Below, one piece after another: positions 46,480-55,283 of a stretch of 59,699 nt of DNA (positions are counted from its first letter, which is position 1; each line of letters opens with the position of its first letter). Origin of the DNA: Flavobacterium sp. (lineage in GTDB: Bacteria > Bacteroidota > Bacteroidia > Flavobacteriales > Flavobacteriaceae); NCBI GenBank assembly GCA_008501705.1, contig QQUG01000018.1, forward strand, positions 1 to 59,699, given 5' to 3'. Under the pieces are notes generated by a model, which saw nothing but the letters and a program-made list of their open reading frames with translations, made no database searches and was not told the DNA's origin. A program made the translations under genes and the position numbers.

Positions 46480-46487
46480 TATATTTG
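46480..46487 (+). promoter_or_regulatory. -7 promoter element for the second TPR kinase operon
   Basis: TATATTTG matches TAnnTTTG and lies 32 bases before the kinase ATG. Confidence 0.5.
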
Positions 46488-46518
46488 TCTATATAAAAGT
46501 CCCCCAATATACTTATAT

Positions 46519-48540
46519 ATGAAGGCGTTGCCGAAATTCTTATTCATACTTTTACTGCTGATCACTTCTAGTTCGTGGTCGCAGGATATTGAGTATTATA
46601 TAAATCTTTCTGAAACGACCTCCGACCGCCAGGAGAAACTTACTGCTCTCGATTCGGTGATTAGTAAGGCCAGAGTGTCCGATCTGGATGCCTTTATTCA
46701 ATACAGCCTTAAATATATAGAACTCGCCAAGGAAATGGACAGTGTCGAGGCCGCTGCCCGAAAAATGATCAATGTACACTACAGTCTCTCTTCGGTTAAA
46801 AATGAACCGCGACAAGCACTTACTATTATTGATGGTATCCTCGCCAGGAAATATAAAATAACAGACAGTTTTCTGCTGGGTGGACTATATCTAAAAAGAG
46901 GTGGTTCTAATTACAAACTCAATCTCAACGATGCGGTTGAGGATTATAAAATGGCTATCGCCAGTTTTTCTGAAAAAGACTCTGTTTTTATCGCCGATGC
47001 CTACTTGTTCAGTGGACAAGCCTATTCAAACATGGGTAAATTTGTGCCTGCAGGTGAAAGCTATCGGAAAGCATACAATTATTTCGAAGCCTTAAAGGAT
47101 TATGAATATATGTTCTATGCCCAACAGGGTATCACTACCATGTTCAGCATGAATGGATTTCATGAAAAGGCAATGAAAGAGCGCGAAAAGAACATAAAAA
47201 AGATAGAATCCCTGGAGCTCACTCATCATCTCCCTACCGAATATTATAACCAGGCCCTGGACTACGAAAAAATAGGGAATAAGATAAAATATCTCGAATA
47301 CCTGTTTAAAGCAAAGGACGCAATAGATAATTCCCGCAAAAACAATCTGGAGATCTCCAATGAAATGTATATCTATGCCGAGCTGGTTGATTACTACTGT
47401 GAAAGTGGTCAGCTTTCGGCCGCCGAAGATTACCTCGCACTTATCAATCAGTTTCATGAAAATTCCCAGGACGATCTTATCACTTCTTCCCAATACCTGG
47501 GCGCAAACGCAAAATATCATTTTACCCGGGGTGAGTATGATATAGCTCTCGATTTCGCCAAACAGAAATTGATAAAGGCCGAAACTCTTAAATACGAAGA
47601 AAACATATTGTCTTCACACAAGTTGCTTTCAGATATCTATTATGCACAGGGAGCCTTTAAAAGTGCACTGGAACATGAAAAGGCATATTCAGAATTGAAA
47701 GATTATATATACAATAAAGGAGTTGCAAATTCGCTTGCCTATTACCAGACCTTATATGAAACCGAAAAGAACGAAAAGGAACTGGTAGAAAAAAGTTCGA
47801 ATATTCAATTACTGGAGAAGGACAACCAGACATTTAAGAAATTGATGATCTTTGGTGGGGTGGCGTTATTGTTACTATTTGGAGTTATATTGTTATACCG
47901 GAATCAGCTCTATTTCAAGAATAAAAAAGTATTGCAGGAGAAGTTTAGCCAGGAATTGATCGTTTCACAGGAGGAAGAGCGTATGCGCATTTCTAAAGAC
48001 CTTCATGACGGCCTGGGACAGCGATTGCTGGTAATAAAAAATAAAATGATCGCTACCGGAGATGCGGAAACCAAGAATATGATAGACGAAACCATCGAGG
48101 AGGTTAGATCCATTTCGAGGGACCTTCACCCATTCCAGTTGCAGGAAATGGGAATTACCAAGGCTCTGGAACATACGGTGACTCAGATCGATGAAAATAC
48201 TACTCTTTTCATTTCGTCCGAGATCGATAATATCGATAATATCTTTAATCAGGATGGGGAGGTTAATATTTACAGAATTGTTCAGGAAAGTCTGAGTAAT
48301 GTTTTAAAACACGCAAAAGCGGAAGCAAGTAAGATTTCGGTTAAAAAAATGGCTAACTTTGTTGTTATATCCATTAAGGATAATGGAGTGGGTTTTGATT
48401 TCTCTGAAAAGCTTCAGAATGTAAAGTCTTTAGGACTAAAAACGCTCATGGAACGCACCCGTTTCTTAAATGGACAGATGAAAGTAGAGTCTAAGGTCAA
48501 TAATGGCACCACCCTTCAATTTCAATTCCCAATCGTGTGA
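46519..48540 (+). CDS. TPR-containing sensor histidine kinase (HisKA_3, NarL-type partner)
   Basis: A 673-residue kinase with a signal peptide ('FLFILLLLITSSSWSQ'). A periplasmic TPR-like solenoid fills about 30-400, a coiled coil follows, and one membrane helix lies at about 450-467 ('LMIFGGVALLLLFGVILLY'). The HisKA_3 motif 'RMRISKDLHDGLGQRLL' places the phosphoacceptor at His496. The ATPase shows 'IVQESLSNVLKHAKA', 'IKDNGVGFDF' and 'GLKTLMERTRFLNG'. The last four bases overlap the LuxR-type regulator gene (GTGA), so the pair is translated together. It has the same plan as the kinase at 9.9 kb but belongs to a different histidine-domain class. The signal is unknown. Confidence 0.95.
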   Translation: MKALPKFLFILLLLITSSSWSQDIEYYINLSETTSDRQEKLTALDSVISKARVSDLDAFIQYSLKYIELAKEMDSVEAAARKMINVHYSLSSVKNEPRQALTIIDGILARKYKITDSFLLGGLYLKRGGSNYKLNLNDAVEDYKMAIASFSEKDSVFIADAYLFSGQAYSNMGKFVPAGESYRKAYNYFEALKDYEYMFYAQQGITTMFSMNGFHEKAMKEREKNIKKIESLELTHHLPTEYYNQALDYEKIGNKIKYLEYLFKAKDAIDNSRKNNLEISNEMYIYAELVDYYCESGQLSAAEDYLALINQFHENSQDDLITSSQYLGANAKYHFTRGEYDIALDFAKQKLIKAETLKYEENILSSHKLLSDIYYAQGAFKSALEHEKAYSELKDYIYNKGVANSLAYYQTLYETEKNEKELVEKSSNIQLLEKDNQTFKKLMIFGGVALLLLFGVILLYRNQLYFKNKKVLQEKFSQELIVSQEEERMRISKDLHDGLGQRLLVIKNKMIATGDAETKNMIDETIEEVRSISRDLHPFQLQEMGITKALEHTVTQIDENTTLFISSEIDNIDNIFNQDGEVNIYRIVQESLSNVLKHAKAEASKISVKKMANFVVISIKDNGVGFDFSEKLQNVKSLGLKTLMERTRFLNGQMKVESKVNNGTTLQFQFPIV

Positions 48541-49172
48541 ATAAAAACAAATCCATCATAACTGCAGACGACCATCCTCTGCTTCTTAAGGGACTTAACG
48601 ATTTTCTTTTAGAAAAAGGCTATAATATTGTGGGTTGCGGCGCAAACGGCAGGGAGGCTTATAATCTCATTACCAAATTGAAACCGGATATTGCCATTTT
48701 GGATATTCAGATGCCTTTTATGTCCGGGCTGGAGATTGCCAAGAAATGTAAGACCAACGGTATTGATACCAAAATAGTATTAATCACTATTCACAAGGAA
48801 AAGGAGCTTTATAACAAGGCCCAGGAGTTAAATATCTTTGGTTATATCCTAAAGGAATTTGCCATAGAGGAAATAGAGAATTGTATCGGGATGGTTTCTG
48901 AAGGCGAGCCATATTTCAGCCAGAAGATCAAAGACATGCTTAATTCGAACAGTGCTGAAGATGAAGCTCTTAATGTTTTAACTCCTTCCGAAAAGAAGAT
49001 CCTCAAATTGATCGCTCGCGACAAGACCAATAAAGAGATCGCTTCTTTACTCTTTATCTCATACCGAACTGTAGAGAAACATCGGTCCAATATCATCAAT
49101 AAACTAAAGCTGGAACCTAAGACGAACAGCCTTCTCAGCTGGGCTAAAGAACACCACAATAAGCTTCAATAA
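48537..49172 (+). CDS. LuxR/NarL-family response regulator
   Basis: A 211-residue regulator with a GTG start overlapping the kinase stop by 4 bases. The receiver has 'TADDHPLLLKGL', phosphoacceptor Asp56 in 'IAILDIQMPFMSG', the Thr in 'VLITIHK' and the Lys in 'GYILKEF'. The LuxR-type HTH at about 145-205 reads 'LTPSEKKILKLIARDKTNKEIA' and 'FISYRTVEKHRSNI'. It is the cognate partner of the TPR kinase just upstream. A 16-bp perfect palindrome starts 21 bases after its stop and could be one of its sites. Confidence 0.96.
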   Translation: MNKNKSIITADDHPLLLKGLNDFLLEKGYNIVGCGANGREAYNLITKLKPDIAILDIQMPFMSGLEIAKKCKTNGIDTKIVLITIHKEKELYNKAQELNIFGYILKEFAIEEIENCIGMVSEGEPYFSQKIKDMLNSNSAEDEALNVLTPSEKKILKLIARDKTNKEIASLLFISYRTVEKHRSNIINKLKLEPKTNSLLSWAKEHHNKLQ

Positions 49173-49192
49173 ACAGGTGATGCCTAATTAAT

Positions 49193-49208
49193 TACGTGTT
49201 AACACGTA
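49193..49208. promoter_or_regulatory. 16-bp perfect palindrome, candidate operator
   Basis: TACGTGTTAACACGTA reads the same on both strands. It lies 21 bases after the LuxR-type regulator and 48 bases before a small membrane ORF. No terminator-like T-run follows, so a protein-binding site is more likely than a terminator. Confidence 0.4.
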
Positions 49209-49255
49209 TTTCAGTTTCAGCAAAACTTTCTCACATTTACAGTGTGAAAGATCTT

Positions 49256-49381
49256 ATGGTTTCTAAGGAGAATAATCAGAGTAAAGCTCGAACACGAAAA
49301 ATAGTGTTCATTGTATTAGCGATATTCATTATTTCAATCGTTTTACTTAATTTATTGAACTATTTTGTTTCGTATAAATAA
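49256..49381 (+). CDS. possible small single-helix membrane protein (41 aa)
   Basis: The track starts this ORF at a GTG (49196) that lies inside a 16-bp palindrome; the ATG at 49256 is more sensible. It gives a Lys/Arg/Asn-rich head ('MVSKENNQSKARTRK') and one strong membrane helix ('IVFIVLAIFIISIVLLNLL'), a layout typical of small membrane proteins with the N-terminus inside. It is followed by a strong terminator, and the palindrome upstream could control it. I recognise no family. Its size makes the call uncertain. Confidence 0.5.
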   Translation: MVSKENNQSKARTRKIVFIVLAIFIISIVLLNLLNYFVSYK

Positions 49382-49410
49382 GTCCGTTAAGATTTAACTA
49401 ACTAACCAAT

Positions 49411-49436
49411 AAAGCCCGGAATTTCCGGGCTTTTTT
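49411..49436 (+). terminator. terminator between the small ORF and sucB
   Basis: AAAGCCCGG pairs with CCGGGCTTT around AATT and is followed by a T-run on the plus strand. It can also act for the converging odhB/sucB gene. Confidence 0.85.
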
Positions 49437-49458
49437 ACTACGTTATGGAGTTGTTCTC

Positions 49459-50721
49459 TTAGAGTTCCAATGCCTTTTTCACATCGTTGTTCATTAACAA
49501 TTCTTCGGGGTTTTCCAATGCTTCCTTTACGGCTACCAGGAATCCTACAGATTCCCGCCCGTCTATAATGCGGTGATCGTAGCTAAGGGCTACAAACATT
49601 ACAGGTGCAATTACGATCTCCCCATCTTTTACCACAGGTCGTTCCACAATATTGTGCATTCCCAGGATGCCGGATTGTGGCGGATTGATAATCGGGGTTG
49701 ATAACATACTTCCAAAAACACCACCGTTAGATATAGTAAACGTACCTCCGGTCATTTCATCGACAGTAATTTCGCCATCCCTGGCTCTTAAGGCCAGTCT
49801 TTTTACTTCGGCTTCCACACCACGGAAAGTAAGGTTCTCTGCATTCCGTATTACCGGAACCATAAGGCCTTTTGGCCCCGAAACGGCAATGGATATATCC
49901 TTATAATCGTAAGTTATCTTATAATCGCCATCGATCATGGAATTCACGTCCGGATACAGATCCAGTGCCCTAACCACAGCCAGGGTAAAGAATGACATAA
50001 ATCCGAGACTTACCCCGTGTTTTTCTTTAAAAGTTTCCTTGTACTGTTTGCGCAATTCGAATATAGGTCCCATATCCACCTCATTGAAAGTGGTGAGCAT
50101 CGCCGTCTCATTTTTCGCAGCGACAAGACGTTCGGCGACTTTTCGCCTTAGCATCGATAATTTCTTGCGTTCAGAACCGCGTTTTCCATGTCCGGGTGTT
50201 CCCATGGATGGAACTGCATTCATAGCGTCTTCCTTGGTAATTCTGCCATCACGGCCACTTCCTGTTACCGATCCGGTATCGATACCTTTCTCATCCAGGA
50301 TCTTCTTTGCGGCAGGAGAAGCGGTCCCCGTCGCATATGTTTTCTTTGCAGCTGGTTCAGCCTTCTCATTTGTACTTTTACTTGTAACTCGCTCCTTATC
50401 CAGGTCGGGGCCGGCATTGCCTTCTCCTTTTTCATCACCCGGATTTTCGTAGGTCTCAGGTTTTGCATCACCTTCAGGCTTTGGAGCATCGGTGTCGATC
50501 AAACACACAACGTCACCAACAGCTACAGCATCTCCTTCTTCCGCCTTGAGCGTAATGATACCACTCGCTTCGGCCGGAAGTTCTAAGGTTGCTTTATCGC
50601 TATCCACTTCGGCAATCGCCTGATCTTTTTCCACGTAGTCTCCGTCTTCAACCAACCATTGTGCTATTTCTACTTCGGTTATGGACTCTCCCGGAGAGGG
50701 GACTTTCATTTCTAATGGCAT
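49459..50721 (-). CDS. sucB: dihydrolipoyllysine-residue succinyltransferase, E2 of 2-oxoglutarate dehydrogenase
   Basis: The ORF opens at 50787, but the ATG at 50721 gives the usual start 'MPLEMKVPSPGESITEVEIAQW'. 420 residues. The lipoyl domain (1-80) has the lipoylated Lys in 'EVDSDKATLELPA'. An acidic, Ala/Pro-poor linker follows. The E1/E3-binding domain is near 140-175 ('ASPAAKKILDEKGIDTGSVTGSGRDGRI'). The catalytic core ends with 'ALSYDHRIIDGRESVGFL', with the active His and Asp. It transfers succinyl groups to CoA in the TCA cycle. It lies 28 bases after sucA. Confidence 0.96.
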   Translation of the reverse strand: MPLEMKVPSPGESITEVEIAQWLVEDGDYVEKDQAIAEVDSDKATLELPAEASGIITLKAEEGDAVAVGDVVCLIDTDAPKPEGDAKPETYENPGDEKGEGNAGPDLDKERVTSKSTNEKAEPAAKKTYATGTASPAAKKILDEKGIDTGSVTGSGRDGRITKEDAMNAVPSMGTPGHGKRGSERKKLSMLRRKVAERLVAAKNETAMLTTFNEVDMGPIFELRKQYKETFKEKHGVSLGFMSFFTLAVVRALDLYPDVNSMIDGDYKITYDYKDISIAVSGPKGLMVPVIRNAENLTFRGVEAEVKRLALRARDGEITVDEMTGGTFTISNGGVFGSMLSTPIINPPQSGILGMHNIVERPVVKDGEIVIAPVMFVALSYDHRIIDGRESVGFLVAVKEALENPEELLMNNDVKKALEL

Positions 50722-50749
50722 ACTATACTTATTTTCCTGTTCAGAATTA

Positions 50750-53506
50750 TTAGTTGTTTTCTTCAGTTGGGTTAAATACGCTATCAATCACGCGCTGGTG
50801 TCTCTGTAAGCTACGTACCGAGCTTCCTGAAGCCGGAGCAGCATACATTTTACGACTACAAACCCGCCAATCCCTGGATTGTTCATAGTGCATCAACATG
50901 TGAGAATAAGCCCCCATATTCTTAGGTTCTTCCTGCGCCCATACAATGTCGGTCGCATTTTTATATTTCTTTATAGTGGCAGTTATTTCATCTTTGGGCA
51001 GTGGAAATAATTGCTCTATTCGAACCAGGGCAACATCGTCCCTTTTCAGTTCTTCCTTTTTTTCCAGCAGATCGTAATAGAACTTTCCGGTAAGGAATAC
51101 CAGGGTTTTTATTTTAGATACTTTGGCATCAGGATCATCGATCAGCATTTTAAAGCTGCCATTGGCTAATTCTTCCCGAGTAGATACTACTTTCGGATGA
51201 CGCAGCAGACTCTTAGGTGTGAAAACTATCAATGGCTTTCTGAAATCCACTATCATCTGTCTTCGCAAAAGATGGTAGAAGTTAGCCGGCGTGGTACAAT
51301 CTGCTACAAACATATTGTCCACAGCGCACAATTGTAAATATCGTTCCATACGGGCCGAGGAATGTTCGGCACCCTGACCTTCGTATCCATGTGGCAGCAA
51401 CATCACAAGTCCATTTTGCAACTTCCACTTATCTTCAGAAGCAGATATATACTGGTCTATCATGATCTGTGCCCCGTTACTAAAATCACCAAACTGTGCT
51501 TCCCAGATGGTAAGGGTTCTCGGGCTCGCCATCGCATAGCCATAGTCAAAACCAACTACACCATATTCAGATAACAAAGAATTATAAATATAAAAATCGC
51601 CCTGTTCTCCTTTTAAATCGTTTAATAATACAATTTCTTCCTCACTATCTTCAACTTTAACCACCGCATGTCTGTGGGAGAAGGTTCCCCGCTCCACATC
51701 CTGACCAGACATCCTAACATCGTAACCCTCGTCGAGTAAGGTGCCATATGCGAGTAATTCGCCCATAGCCCAGTCCAGTTTATTGTCCTCAAAGTACATT
51801 TTATGCCGCGCTTCGATTAGCCTGGATATCTTCCTTAGAAATTTCTTGTCCTCTGGTAATTTGGTAATTACCTCAGCAACCTCATTTAGTTTTTTTATAT
51901 CGACGGTGGTATCGAATGTCTTTACCATACTATCGCCTTCGGCGTAATGAAAACCATCCCATTCGTCTTTCATGATGGCAGTGATCTCTGTCTTCTCTTC
52001 TTTACGTGAATCCTCCAGTTTCTCTTCCAGCTTATCCTTGTACTCTTGTTCCAATTGGGCAGTGAACTCTTTATTTATTACTCCTTCCTGTATCAGTTTT
52101 TCGGCATAGATATCCCTGGGGTTCTTATGCTTCGAAATAGCCTTGTATAATTTTGGCTGTGTAAAACGCGGCTCGTCACCTTCGTTATGACCGTACTTTC
52201 TGTAACCTAAAAGGTCTATAAACACATCCCGCCCAAATTCCATACGGAAGTCCAGTGCAAATAACATGGCGTGTACAACCGCCTCAACATCATCGGCATT
52301 TACATGAAGAATTGGAGAGAGTGTGACTTTCCCTACATCGGTACAATAGGTGGAGGAGCGTCCGTCCAGATAATTGGTTGTAAACCCTACCTGGTTATTT
52401 ACTACAATATGTATGGTACCTCCCGTTTTGTAGGCATCGAGCTGGGCCATTTGTACCACCTCGTAAACCAGCCCCTGCCCGGCAATGGCTGCATCGCCGT
52501 GAACCACTATGGGTAATACTTTACTTATATTTTCCTTATAGCGTCTGTCCTGCTTAGCCCTGGCTATTCCCTGTACCACGGCTCCAACGGTTTCTAAGTG
52601 GGAAGGATTGGGCGCTATATTGAGATTTATTTTTTTACCGCTATCTGTCTGCCTGTTTGATGTCCAGCCGAGGTGATATTTTACATCCCCATCGAAGATA
52701 GCCTGCTCGTAATCCTTACCGTCGAACTCACTAAAAATATCCTTCGCACTCTTCCCAAAAATATTGGTTAGCGTACTAAGGCGACCGCGATGCGCCATCC
52801 CCATTACAAATTCTTCCACGCCTTTTTCAGCGGCATTTTCGATAAGCGTATCCAAAGCCGGGATCAGGCTCTCTCCTCCTTCGAGGGAAAATCGTTTCTG
52901 GCCCACATATTTTGTGTGAAGAAAATTTTCGAAGGCTACGGCTTCATTTAGTTTTTTCAGAATATGTTTTTTCCGCTCCGGGCTGTATTTTGGCTGATTA
53001 TCATTAACATTAAGCTTGTTCTGGATCCATTCTATCTCTTCCGGTTTTCGAATATACATATACTCAATACCGATACTGCTACAGTAAATACTTTCTAGAT
53101 GGCGAATGATCTCTTCCAGGGTAGCTTCTCCAATACCAATAACCTCTCCGGCCTGAAATTTTGTGTTAAGATCGTCTTGCGATAGCCCGAAGTTTTCGAT
53201 GTCGAGGGTTGGACTATACTTTCGCCTCTCTCTAACTGGGTTGGTTCTGGTAAACAGATGCCCCCTGCTGCGATATCCATCGATGAGGCGGATTACCTGA
53301 AATTCCTTTTGTAGCGCTTCAGGTATCTCTGCGACGCCGCCTTCAATACCCAGGGCTTCCAGAGAACCATTCTCGATTCCGAAGTCAAATCCTTGAAAAA
53401 ATGCCCTCCAACTGGGTTCAACCGTATCGGGGAATTGTAAATATTTATCGTAGAGTTCGGCGATATAAGCAGGATGTACCGCGTTGAGAAAAGAATATCG
53501 ATCCAT
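50750..53506 (-). CDS. sucA: 2-oxoglutarate dehydrogenase E1 component
   Basis: A 918-residue thiamine-diphosphate enzyme that decarboxylates 2-oxoglutarate and passes succinyl to E2. The N-terminus 'FLNAVHPAYIAELYDKYLQ' and 'WRAFFQGFDFG' is the E2-binding tail. Conserved pieces are 'EFVMGMAHRGRLSTLTNI', 'YHLGWTSNRQ', 'NPSHLETVGAVVQGIARA', 'VHGDAAIAGQG', 'DVFIDLLGYRKYGHNEGDEP' and 'DGYRSRGHLFTRTNPV' near residue 75. Length and motifs are normal. sucB follows by 28 bases; the E3 subunit is not in the window. Confidence 0.97.
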   Translation of the reverse strand: MDRYSFLNAVHPAYIAELYDKYLQFPDTVEPSWRAFFQGFDFGIENGSLEALGIEGGVAEIPEALQKEFQVIRLIDGYRSRGHLFTRTNPVRERRKYSPTLDIENFGLSQDDLNTKFQAGEVIGIGEATLEEIIRHLESIYCSSIGIEYMYIRKPEEIEWIQNKLNVNDNQPKYSPERKKHILKKLNEAVAFENFLHTKYVGQKRFSLEGGESLIPALDTLIENAAEKGVEEFVMGMAHRGRLSTLTNIFGKSAKDIFSEFDGKDYEQAIFDGDVKYHLGWTSNRQTDSGKKINLNIAPNPSHLETVGAVVQGIARAKQDRRYKENISKVLPIVVHGDAAIAGQGLVYEVVQMAQLDAYKTGGTIHIVVNNQVGFTTNYLDGRSSTYCTDVGKVTLSPILHVNADDVEAVVHAMLFALDFRMEFGRDVFIDLLGYRKYGHNEGDEPRFTQPKLYKAISKHKNPRDIYAEKLIQEGVINKEFTAQLEQEYKDKLEEKLEDSRKEEKTEITAIMKDEWDGFHYAEGDSMVKTFDTTVDIKKLNEVAEVITKLPEDKKFLRKISRLIEARHKMYFEDNKLDWAMGELLAYGTLLDEGYDVRMSGQDVERGTFSHRHAVVKVEDSEEEIVLLNDLKGEQGDFYIYNSLLSEYGVVGFDYGYAMASPRTLTIWEAQFGDFSNGAQIMIDQYISASEDKWKLQNGLVMLLPHGYEGQGAEHSSARMERYLQLCAVDNMFVADCTTPANFYHLLRRQMIVDFRKPLIVFTPKSLLRHPKVVSTREELANGSFKMLIDDPDAKVSKIKTLVFLTGKFYYDLLEKKEELKRDDVALVRIEQLFPLPKDEITATIKKYKNATDIVWAQEEPKNMGAYSHMLMHYEQSRDWRVCSRKMYAAPASGSSVRSLQRHQRVIDSVFNPTEENN

Positions 53507-53544
53507 TGTAGAGATAAACGAGGCTATTAGTTTGATAAACGTTA

Positions 53545-53552
53545 CAAAAATA
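53545..53552 (-). promoter_or_regulatory. -7 promoter element for sucA-sucB
   Basis: On the minus strand TATTTTTG matches TAnnTTTG, about 38 bases before the sucA ATG. The -33 box is not clear. Confidence 0.4.
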
Positions 53553-53620
53553 CAACAAATCCAATAACTTGCTCTTTTAAAATTATATATTTATCGGGAG
53601 AAACCATTAAAGTTTTCCCA

Positions 53621-54151
53621 ATGAAATTTTGTCGTAATATATCTAATTATCTGCTTCTTAGCTTACTTCTAAGCTGTTCGTATCAATCTGTGGCCCAGGA
53701 ACAAAAGTCTCCTTCACAGTTTTGGCAGCATGTTCGGTTTGGGGGTGGAATAGGTCTTAGTTTTGGAAATGGCTTCTTTAGTGGGACGCTTGCACCCAGT
53801 GCAATCTATCAATTCGATGAGCGTTTAGCCATGGGGCTTGGATTGAACGGGACTTACAACAAACAGAAGGACACCTATTCTTCTACTATTTTGGGAGGAA
53901 GTGTAATTACACTGTATAATGTCATCCCCGAAATACAGTTGTCTGCCGAATTTGAAGAATTGAACGTGAACAGAACCTACGATTCCCGCCTGGGCCTGGA
54001 GGATGAAAATTACTGGTATCCGGCCTTATTTCTGGGAGCAGGATTTAGGACTAACAATGTTACCGTGGGGATTCGTTATGATGTACTTTACGACGAGGCA
54101 GATAGTATTTACGCAAATGCGTGGATGCCCTTCTTCAGGGTGTATTTCTAA
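53621..54151 (+). CDS. small outer-membrane beta-barrel protein, function unknown
   Basis: A 176-residue protein with a signal peptide ('YLLLSLLLSCSYQSVAQ'). The LLSC stretch could instead be read as a lipobox, but cleavage at 'VAQ' fits better. The mature part has eight or so amphipathic strands rich in Gly, Phe and Tyr ('VRFGGGIGLSFGNGFFSG', 'LAMGLGLNGTYN', 'LFLGAGFRTNNVTVGIRYDV') and ends in an aromatic 'AWMPFFRVYF', as barrels do. Homologues beside sucA are, from memory, sometimes labelled 'alpha-ketoglutarate decarboxylase', which its sequence does not support. It is divergent from sucA and overlaps the converging prenyl synthase gene by 4 bases. Confidence 0.8.
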   Translation: MKFCRNISNYLLLSLLLSCSYQSVAQEQKSPSQFWQHVRFGGGIGLSFGNGFFSGTLAPSAIYQFDERLAMGLGLNGTYNKQKDTYSSTILGGSVITLYNVIPEIQLSAEFEELNVNRTYDSRLGLEDENYWYPALFLGAGFRTNNVTVGIRYDVLYDEADSIYANAWMPFFRVYF

Positions 54152-55122
54152 ACTTTCCTTAGCATTAGCCAGGCACCGAAATTGCGCAACTGCTCTTTTC
54201 TTTCTTCAGAGATCTGAATATTATTTAATACCTCATTGGCCGTCTGGGTATAATTTGCGATTTCTTTTTCTGTTGCTGAAACGGCTCCCGAATTCTCAAA
54301 GATTCGTTTTACAATACTAATTTTATCTGAAGGGTCCTTCGGACTAATACTGAACAGATGTCTTAGTTCGGCTGCTTCGGATGCTGATGATCTTTCCAGG
54401 GCAGTGAGGTAGAGGAAAGTTTTTTTGTTGGCAATGATATCACCGCCTACCTGTTTGCCAAACGTATCCGGATTTCCGAAGGCATCGAGGAAATCGTCCT
54501 GTAACTGGAAGGCGATTCCCAGGTTCCTTCCAAATTCAAATAAACTGGACTTACACGCTTCGGAAGCACCTGCCACAATAGCTCCCATCTTCATCGCCGC
54601 ACCAATAAGAACTGCTGTTTTACATTCGATCATTTTTATGTATTCTTGCAGGCGGACATCGTCACGACGTTCGAAATCCACATCGTATTGCTGGCCTTCA
54701 CAAACTTGGATGGCCGTCTTACTGAAGAGGCGGGCTAATTCTCTGAACAAAGCGGGTTCGTAATCCTCGAACAGCCGATACGCTAAAATTAGCATGGCAT
54801 CCCCCGAAAGAATCCCCGTATTGAGATCCCATTTTTCGTGAACGGTCTCCTTCTTACGCCTTAGAGGTGCATTATCCATAATATCATCGTGAATAAGCGA
54901 AAAATTATGAAAAAGCTCTACTGCCAGGGCAGCATTCATCGCCTTGTGATAATCGACTTCAAAAAAATCGCAACACATTAAAGTTAGTACAGGCCTTAGT
55001 CGTTTACCTCCCAGGCCAACGATATACTTAATGGGCTCATATAGCTGGGTTGGTTCCTGAACCGTAACAGCTTTTTCTAAATGTTCTTCAAGAGAATTAC
55101 CGTATTTCTTCAATAAATCCAT
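54148..55122 (-). CDS. polyprenyl diphosphate synthase (trans-prenyltransferase)
   Basis: A 324-residue all-helical prenyl synthase. The two Asp-rich metal motifs are 'LIHDDIMDNAPLRR' (first, residue about 83) and 'FQLQDDFLDAFGNPDTFGKQ' (second, residue about 210). 'VGLGGKRLRPVLTLM' is the substrate-binding KRLRP motif. It extends allylic diphosphates with isopentenyl diphosphate. Chain length cannot be read with certainty; in Flavobacteria the product is often a geranylgeranyl or longer chain, for carotenoids or menaquinone. It converges with the barrel gene (4-base overlap). Confidence 0.93.
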   Translation of the reverse strand: MDLLKKYGNSLEEHLEKAVTVQEPTQLYEPIKYIVGLGGKRLRPVLTLMCCDFFEVDYHKAMNAALAVELFHNFSLIHDDIMDNAPLRRKKETVHEKWDLNTGILSGDAMLILAYRLFEDYEPALFRELARLFSKTAIQVCEGQQYDVDFERRDDVRLQEYIKMIECKTAVLIGAAMKMGAIVAGASEACKSSLFEFGRNLGIAFQLQDDFLDAFGNPDTFGKQVGGDIIANKKTFLYLTALERSSASEAAELRHLFSISPKDPSDKISIVKRIFENSGAVSATEKEIANYTQTANEVLNNIQISEERKEQLRNFGAWLMLRKV

Positions 55123-55233
55123 TCACGAAAAATTTCCTGCTAAAATACGGCTTGTCGTGATATTTGGTTGCATAGAATAGATAAAATAGGAACAGAGGTT
55201 TTCAGCCACTATGTTAAATAATTCTAAAACTTA

Positions 55234-55261
55234 GGAAACTTATTTTGTTTTATAAGTTTCC
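55234..55261. promoter_or_regulatory. 28-bp inverted repeat, candidate TetR operator
   Basis: GGAAACTTAT and ATAAGTTTCC are perfect inverted arms of 10 bp around an 8-base spacer. The site overlaps the -33 TTG (55245-55247) of the promoter for the TetR-efflux operon, so a bound regulator would block transcription. Confidence 0.65.
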
Positions 55262-55275
55262 AAGATGTAGTTTTG
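55245..55275 (+). promoter_or_regulatory. promoter of the TetR-TolC-adaptor-RND operon
   Basis: TTG (55245-55247), a 20-base spacer and TAGTTTTG (55268-55275) fit the Bacteroidota consensus. The tetR ATG lies 8 bases after the -7 box, so the message is nearly leaderless. Confidence 0.65.
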
Positions 55276-55283
55276 CGCCTTCT

